Made by a program: the position numbers and the translations under genes. Below the pieces are notes generated by a model. That model was not told the DNA's origin, did not search any database, and saw only the letters and a list, made by a program, of their open reading frames with translations. This document shows, piece by piece, positions 1 to 9,000 of a stretch of DNA of 64,000 nt (its first letter is position 1; each line of letters begins with the position of its first letter). Source of the stretch: Pseudomonas viridiflava (GTDB taxonomy: Bacteria > Pseudomonadota > Gammaproteobacteria > Pseudomonadales > Pseudomonadaceae); assembly GCF_900582195.1 (NCBI RefSeq), contig NZ_UTHA01000029.1, positions 1 through 64,000 of the forward strand, given 5' to 3'.

Positions 1-3000
1 TCGATGGTGATCACGGCGCCGTTGCTCAGTGTCACGGTGACTGGCGAGCCAGCGGCGTTGGTCAATGTCGCGGTGTAAACGATCGAGCCGCCTTCAGCCA
101 CAGAACCGGTCGCGCTGAGCGACAGGTTGGTGGTGTCGACAGTGTCGGTCACCGTAGTGCTGACCGGCGTTTTGTCGGCCACGAGGTTCTCGTAGTTACC
201 GCCGCTGACGTTGGTGATCGCGTTGGTGATCAGCGCGTGGCCGGTCAATGCATCGTTTGGCGCTGCGGTGGTTGCGGTGCCGGTGGTCTGGCCGACACCG
301 ATGGTGATGGTTTGACCATTGGCCAAATTCACGACAACTGGCGAGCCAGTCACTGGCGCGCCGACGGTTGCGGTGTAGACGACATTGCCGCCTTCAGTGG
401 CAGTGGCAGTCGCGGTCAGTTTCACCGTGGTGGTGTCGATGGTATCGGTGACGCTGGTGATAGCCGGCGTCGTGCTTGGTACCAGATTTTCGAAGTTGCC
501 ACCGGTGGCGGTGCTGATCGTGGCCTGAACGGTGCCGGCGTCTTTGTAGACGTCATCGGCTGGCGCTGGAACAGTCACGGTGCCAGTGGTTTTACCGGCA
601 TCGATGGTGATCACGGCGCCGTTCGACAGAGTTACGGTCACTGGCGAGCCAGCGGCGTTGGTCAGGGTCGCGGTGTAAACGATCGAGCCACCTTCAGCAA
701 CCGAACCAGTCGCGCTCAGCGACAGATTAGTGGTGTCGACAGTGTCGGTCACGTTGGTGCTGACTGGCGTCTTGTCGGCCACAAGGTTTTCGTAGTTACC
801 GCCGGTCACGTTGGTGATCGCGTTGGTCAGTGGCGCATGACCGGTCAATGCATCGTTTGGCGCGGTAGTGGTTGCGGTGCCGGTGGTCTGGCCAACACTG
901 ATGGTGATGGTCTGCCCGTTCGACAGGGTTACCACGACTGGCGAGCCAGTCACTGGGGCGCCGACGGTCGCGGTGTACACGACGTTGCCGCCCTCTGCTG
1001 CAGTAGCCGTTGCCGTCAGTTTCACGGTGGTGGTGTCGATGGTATCGGTGACGCTGGTGATAGCCGGAGTCGTGCTTGGCACCAGATTTTCGAAGTTGCC
1101 ACCGGTGGCAGTGCTGATCGTCGCCTGCACGGTGCCGGCGTCTTTGTAGACGTCGTCGGCTGGGGCTGGAACGGTCACGGTGCCGGTGGTTTTACCGGCG
1201 TCGATGGTGATCACGGCGCCGTTGGACAGGGTCACGGTCACTGGCGAGCCAGCGGCGTTGGTCAGGGTCGCGGTGTAGACAATCGAGCCACCTTCAGCAA
1301 CCGAACCGGTCGCGGACAGCGACAGGTTGGTGGTGTCGACAGTGTCGGTCACGTTGGTGCTGACTGGCGTCTTGTCGGCCACGAGGTTTTCGTAGTTGCC
1401 GCCGGTCACGTTGGTGATCGCGTTGGTCAGCGGAGCGTGGCCAGTCAATGCATCGTTTGGCGCGGTGGTGGTTGCGGTGCCGCTGGTCTGGCCTACACCG
1501 ATGGTGATGGTTTGACCATTGGCCAAAGTCACGACAACTGGCGAGCCGGTTACCGGTGCACCGACGGTTGCGGTGTAGACGACGTTGCCACCCTCAGCCG
1601 CCGCCTCGGTGGCCGTCAGTTTCACGGTGGTGGTGTCGATGGTGTCGGTGACGCTGGTGATAGCCGCAGCCGTGCTCGGCACCAGGTTTTCGAAGTTGCC
1701 ACCGGTGGCGGTACTGATAGTCGCTTGCACGGTGCCTGCGTCTTTGTAGACGTCGTCGGCCGGGGCCGGAACGGTCACGGTGCCAGTGGTTTTGCCGGCG
1801 TCGATGGTGATCACGGCGCCGTTGGACAGCGTCACGGTGACCGGCGAGCCAGCGGCGTTGGTCAGGGTCGCGGTGTAGACGATCGAGCCGCCTTCAGCAA
1901 CCGAACCAGTCGCGCTCAGCGACAGATTAGTGGTGTCGACAGTGTCGGTCACGTTGGTGCTGACTGGCGTCTTGTCAGCCACGAGGTTTTCGTAGTTGCC
2001 GCCGGTCACGTTGGTGATCGAGTTGGTCAGCGGAGCGTGGCCAGTCAATGCGTCGTTTGGCGCCGTGGTGGTCGCGGTACCGGTGGTCTGGCCGACGCCG
2101 ATGGTGATCGTCTGACCGTTGGCCAAGGTTACGACAACCGGCGAGCCGGTGACTGGCGCGCCGACAGTCGCGGTGTAGGTGACGTTGCCACCCTCAGCGG
2201 TCGACTCGGTGGCGGTCAGTTTGACGGTGGTGGTGTCGATGGTGTCAGTGACGTTGGTCACTGCCGGCACAGTGCTCGGTACCAGGTTCTCGAAGTTGCC
2301 ACCGGTCGCAGTCGAAATGGTTGCTTCGACTTTGCCTGCATCTTTGTAAACGTCATCCGCCGGTGCAGCGACGGTCACGGTGCCGGTGGTTTTGCCGGCG
2401 TCGATGGTGATCACGGCGCCATTCGACAGGGTCACGGTAACTGGTGAGCCAGCCGCGTTGGTCAGCGTTGCGGTGTAGACGATCGAACCACCTTCAGCGA
2501 CCGAGCCAGTCGCGCTGAGCGACAGGTTGGTGGTGTCGACGGTATCGGTGACATTGGTCGAAACCGGGGTCTTGTCGGCTACCAGATTCTCGTAATTACC
2601 GCCGGTTACACCGGTGATCGAGTTGGTCAGTGGCGCCTGACCGGTCAGCGCATCGTTCGGTGCGGTGAAGGTCACTGTGCCGGTGGTTTTACCGACTTCG
2701 ATGGTGATGTTCTGACCATTGGCCAGCGTTACGGTGACCGGCGAACCGGTTACTGGCGCGCCGACAGTGGCGGTGTAAGTGACGGTGCCGCCTTCAGCGG
2801 CCGACGTATCAGCCGTCAGTTTCACGGTCGAGGTGTCGATGGTGTCGGTGACTTCGGTCACGGCCGGAACAGTGCTCGGCACCAGGTTTTCGAAGTTGCC
2901 ACCGGTAGCGGTGGAGATCGTCGCTTCAACCTTGCCGGCGTCTTTGTAGACGTCATCAGCCGGAGCTGGAACGGTCACGGTGCCAGTGGTTTTGCCGGCG

Positions 3001-6000
3001 TCGATGGTAATCACCGCGCCGTTCGACAGGGTCACGGTCACTGGCGAGCCAGCAGCGTTGGTCAATGTCGCGGTGTAAACGATCGAACCACCCTCGGCCA
3101 CAGAACCGGTGGCGCTCAGCGACAGGTTAGTGGTGTCGACAGTGTCGGTGACATTGGTCGAAACCGGCGTCTTGTCCGCCACCAGGTTTTCGAAGTTGCC
3201 GCCGCTCACCTCGGTGATCGCATTGGTGATCGGCGCGTGGCCGGTCAGTGCGTCATTCGGTGCGGTGGTGGTCGCGGTGCCGGTGGTCTGGCCAACACCA
3301 ATGGTGATGGTCTGACCGTTGGCCAGGGTCACCACCACAGGCGAACCGGTGACTGGCGCGCCGACGGTGGCGGTGTAAGTCACGCTGCCACCCTCAGCCG
3401 CCGACTCGGTCGCGGTGAGCTTGACGGTGGTGGTGTCGAGGGTGTCGGTGACATTGGTCACGGCTGGCACGGTGCTCGGCACCAGATTCTCGAAGTTGCC
3501 GCCGGTGGCATCCTTGATGGTCACTTCGACTTTACCGGCGTCTTTGTAGACGTCATCGGCTGGAGCAGGAACGGTCACGGTGCCGGTGGTTTTGCCGGCT
3601 TCGATGGTGATCACCGAACCGTTGCTCAGGGTCACGGTTACCGGCGTGCCGGCCGGGTTGGTCAGTGTCGCGGTGTAAACGATCGAACCGCCTTCAGCCA
3701 CCGAATCGGTGGCGGTCAGGTTCAGGTTGGTGGTGTCGTTGGTGTCCGAAACCACGGTGTCGGCGGACTTGCCGTCGACCGCCAGTTTTTCGTAATTACC
3801 GCCTGTGGCGCCGTCGATGGTCACGCTCAGCGAGCTGCCGCCGGCCAGTGGGCTGTTTGGCGCGACGAAGTTCACCGAACCGGTGGTTTCACCGACAGCG
3901 ATGGTAATGGTCTGGCCGTTGGACAGGGTCACGACAACCGGCGAGCCGGTCACTGGCGCGGTCACGGTCGCGGTGTAGACCACGGTTTCGCCTTCAGCGA
4001 CGTTCGCCGTGGCGGTCAGCGACACGGTGGAGGTGTCGATGGTGTCGTTGACGGTGGTGACCGCCGGGGCGGTGCTGGTGACCAGGTTTTCGAAGTCGCC
4101 ACCAGTCGCGCCTTTGATGGTTGCTTCAACGGTGCCGGCATCTTTGTAGACGTCATCTTTCGGCGCGTCGACGGTGACGGTACCGGTGGTTTTGCCGGCG
4201 TCGATGGTGATCACGGCACCGTTCGACAGGGTCACGGTGACTGGCGAACCAGCAGCATTGGTCAGGGTTACGGTGTAGGTGATCTGGCCGCCTTCGTTGA
4301 CCGAACCGGTGGCGCTGAGCGACAGGTTGGTGGTGTCAACGGTATCAGTCACGTTGGTGCTGACCGGGGTTTTGTCGGCTACGAGGTTTTCGTAATTGCC
4401 GCCGCTCACGTCGGTGATCGCGTTGGTAAGCGGCGTATGGCCGTTCAGCGCGTCGTTCGGTGCGGTGGTGGTCACGGTGCCGGTGGTTTTGCCGACTTCG
4501 ATGGTGATGTTCTGGCCGTTGGCCAGGGTCACCACAACCGGCGAGCCAGTGACTGGCGCGCCGACGGTCGCGGTGTAAGTGACTGTGCCACCTTCAGCCG
4601 CAGACTCGGTGGCGGTCAGTTTGACGGTCGAGGTGTCGATGGTGTCAGTGACGTCGGTAACGGCTGGTGTGGTGCTCGGCACCAGGTTCTCGAAGTTGCC
4701 GCCAGTGGCGTCCTTGATGGTGACTTCGACCTTGCCGGCGTCCTTGTAGACGTCATCGGCTGGTGCGGGAACGGTCACGGTGCCAGTGGTTTTGCCCGCT
4801 TCGATGGTGATTACCGAGCCGTTGCTCAGGGTCACGGTGACGGGCGTGCCGGCCGGATTGGTCAGAGTGGCGGTGTAAACAATCGAACCACCTTCAGCCA
4901 CGGTGCCAGTCGCGGAAAGCGACAGGTTGGTGGTGTCGACGGTGTCAGTGACATTGGTCGAAACCGGGGTCTTGTCAGCCACCAGATTCTCGTAATTACC
5001 GCCGCTCACGTCGGTGATCGCATTGGTCAGCGGCGCGTGGCCGTTCAGCGCATCGTTCGGTGCGGTGGTGGTCACGGTGCCGGTGGTTTTGCCGACTTCG
5101 ATGGTGATGTTCTGGCCGTTGGCCAAGGTCACGACGACCGGCGAGCCGGTGACTGGCGCGCCGACGGTCGCGGTATAGGTGACGGTGCCACCCTCTGCGG
5201 TGGACTCGGTGGCGGTCAGTTTGACGGTGCTGGTGTCGATGGTGTCGGTGACTTCGGTCACGGCCGGAACAGTGCTCGGCACCAGGTTCTCGAAGTTGCC
5301 GCCGGTAGCGTCCTTGATGGTGACTTCGACTTTGCCGGCGTCTTTGTAAACGTCATCGGCCGGTGCAGCGACGGTGACGGTGCCGGTGGTCTTGCCCGCT
5401 TCAATGGTGATCACCGAGCCGTTCGACAGGGTCACAGTCACCGGCGAGCCAGCCGGGTTGGTCAGCGTCGCGGTGTAGATGATCGAGCCGCCCTCGGCGA
5501 CCGAGTTGGTGGCACTGAGCGACAGATCAGTGGTGTCGACGGTGTCAGTGACCGTGGTCGAAACCGGTGTCTTGTCGGCCACCAGGTTTTCGTAGTTGCC
5601 GCCGGAAACGTTGGTGATCGAGTTGCTCAGCGACGCCTGACCGTTCAATGCGTCATTCGGCGCGGTGGTGGTCACGGTGCCGGTGGTCTTACCGACTTCA
5701 ATGGTGATGCTCTGACCGTTAGCCAGAGTGACCACGACAGGCGAACCGGTGACCGGCGCGCCGACAGTGGCGGTGTAAGTGACGGTGCCGCCTTCAGCCA
5801 CGGTGGTGTCGGCCGTCAGTTTCACGGTCGAGGTGTCGATGGTGTCAGTGACGTCGGTCACGGCTGGCGTAGTGCTCGGAACGAGGTTCTCGAAGTTGCC
5901 GCCAGTGGCGTCCTTGATCGTGACTTCGATTTTGCCGGCGTCTTTGTAGACGTCGTCGGCAGGCGCTACGACGGTCACGGAACCGGTGGTTTTGCCCGCT

Positions 6001-9000
6001 TCGATGGTGATCACCGAACCGTTCGACAAGTTCACGGTAACGGGTGTACCGGCCGGGTTGGTCAGGGTCGCGGTGTAAACGATCGAGCCGCCTTCCGCCA
6101 CGGTGCCGGTCGCGGTCAGCGACAGGTTGGTGGTGTCGACGGTGTCGGTCACCGAGGTCACGGCTGGGGTTTTATCGGCCACGAGATTTTCGTAATTGCC
6201 GCCGCTGGCGCCATCGATTTTCACGCTCAGCGTATTGCCGCCGGCCAGTGCATCGTTCGGTGCGGTGAAGTTGATGCTGCCGCTGCTGGCGCCGACCGGG
6301 ATGGTGATGGTCTGGCCGTTGGACAAGGTCACGACAACTGGCGAGCCGGTCACTGGCGCGGTCACGGAAGCGGTGTAAACCACCACGCCGCCTTCAACGG
6401 TGCTGGCGGTGGCGGTCAGCGAAACGGTGCTGTTGTCGATGGTGTCGGTCACGTCGGTGACCGCCGGGGTCTTGTCGACCACCAGGTTCTCGAAGTTGCC
6501 GCCGGTGGTCTTGGTGATGCTCGCATCGACCTTGCCAGCGTCCTTGTACACGTCATCGGCCGGTGCTGCGACGGTCGCGGTGCCGGTGGTCGCGCCTTTG
6601 GCAATGTTGATCACCGCACCGTTGCTCAGGGTCACGGTCATCGCCGTGCCTGCCGGGTTGGTCAGGCTCGCGGTGTAGACGATCGAGCCGCCCTCGGCAA
6701 CCGAAGCGGTGGCGCTCAGGCTGATATTGGTGGTGTCGACGGTGTCGGTGACGGTGGTAACCACCGCCGAGCGGTCGGCATCAACCTGCTCGAAATTACC
6801 GCCGCTGTGGCTGGCAATCGCGGTCTGTACCTTGCCGCCATCGACGTACGGGGTATTCGCAGGCGCAGCGAAATTCACCGAACCGCTGGTCGCACCGGCA
6901 GCGATGTTGATCACCGCACCGTTGGCCAGGGTCACGGTCATGGCGGTGCCGGCCGGATTGCTCAGGGTCGCGGTGTAGGTGATCTGGCCACCTTCGCTGA
7001 CGGTATCGCTGGCGCTCAGGGTCAGCGTGGTTTTGTCGACGGTGTCATTGACGGTGGTGCTGACCGGGGTCTTGCTGACGTCAAGCTTCTCGAAGTTGCC
7101 GCCAGTGGCATCGGTCATGGTCACGGTGAGCTTGCTGACGTCTTTGTAAACGTCATCGCTCGGCGCGGCGATGGTCACCGAACCGCTGGTTTTGCCGGCC
7201 TCGATGGTGATGGTCTGGCCGTTGCTGAGGTTGACGGTCACCGGCGTTTGCGCGGCGTTGGTCAGGGTCGCGGTGTAGGTGATCGACGTGCCTTCGAGCA
7301 CATAGCTTTCAGCGCTGAGGGTCAGGTGCGTGGTGTTGATGGTGTCGGCGACGTTGGTCACCGCTGGCGTCGGATTGGCCACCAGGTTTTCGAAATTGCC
7401 ACCCGAGGTTTCCTTGATGGTCACTTCGAGTTTGCCGGCGTCTTTGTAGACGTCATCGGCTGGCGCCGGAACGGTCACGGTGCCGGTGGTCTTGCCGGCG
7501 TCGATGGTGATGGTCGAACCGTTGCTCAGGGTCACGGTCACCGGAGTGCCGGCCGGATTGGTCAGCGTCGCGGTGTAAACGATCGAACCGCCTTCGTTGA
7601 CGTTGCCGGTGGCGGTCAGCGAAACGGTGGTGGTGTCGACGGTGTCGGTCACGGTGGTGCTGACCGGGGTTTTGTCGGCGACCAGATTTTCGTAGTTGCC
7701 GCCGCTGACGTTGGTGATCGCGTTGGTCAGCGGTGCATGGCCGGCCAGCACATCGTTTGGTGCAGTGGTGGTGACGGTGCCGGTGGTTTTACCCAGTTCG
7801 ATGGTGATGTTCTGACCGTTGGCCAACGTCACGATCACTGGCGAACCGGTGACTGGCGCGCCGACGGTGGCGGTGTAAGTGACGGTGCCACCCTCAGCGG
7901 CGGTTTCGGTCGCGGTCAGTTTCACCGTCGAGGTGTCGATGGTGTCAGTGACGTCGGTGACGGCTGGGACGGTGCTTGGCACCAGGTTCTCGAAGTCGCC
8001 GCCGGTGGCGTCCTTGATGGTGACTTCGACTTTCCCGGCGTCTTTGTAGACGTCATCGGCAGGCGCTGCGACGGTCACGGTGCCGGTGGTTTTGCCGGCT
8101 TCAATGGTGATTACTGAGCCGTTGCTCAGGGTCACGGTGACTGGCGAGCCTGCTGCGTTGGTCAGGGTCGCGGTGTAAACAATCGAACCGCCTTCAGCCA
8201 CGGTACCGGTGGCGCTGAGCGTAAGGTTGGTGGTGTCGGTGGTGTCGGTCACGGTGGTGCTGACCGGGGTTTTATCGGCGACCAGATTTTCGTAGTTACC
8301 ACCGCTGACCTCGGTGATCGAGTTGGTCAGCGGTGCATGACCGGTCAACGCATCGTTTGGTGCAGTGGCAGTCGCGGTGCCGGTGGTCTGGCCGACTGCG
8401 ATGGTGATGGTCTGACCGTTGGCCAGGGTCACGATGACCGGCGAGCCGGTGACTGGTGCGCCGACGGTCGCGGTGTAAGTGACGGTGCCACCTTCAGCAG
8501 CGGTTTCGGTGGCGGTCAGTTTCACGGTCGAGGTGTCGAGGGTATCGGTCACGTCGGTGACGGCTGGCGTGGTGCTTGGAACGAGGTTCTCGAAGTCGCC
8601 GCCGGTGGCGTTGCTAATGGTGACTTCGACTTTGCCGGCGTCTTTGTAGACGTCATCGGCAGGGGCCGCAACAGTTACGGTGCCTGTGGTTTTACCGGCC
8701 TCGATGGTGATCACTGCACCATTGGACAAGGTCACGGTCACTGGCGAGCCAGCAGCGTTGGTCAACGTCGCGGTGTAAACGATCGAACCGCCTTCAGCCA
8801 CAGTGCCGGTGGCGCTGAGGGACAGATTGGTGGTGTCGGTGGTGTCGGTAACGGTGGTGCTGACCGGAGTTTTGTCAGCCACCAGATTTTCGTAGTTACC
8901 GCCGGAAACCTCAGTGATCGAAGTGGTCAGCGGCGCATGGCCGGTCAACGCATCGTTCGGTGCCGTGGCGGTTACGGTGCCGCTGGTCTGGCCGACCGCG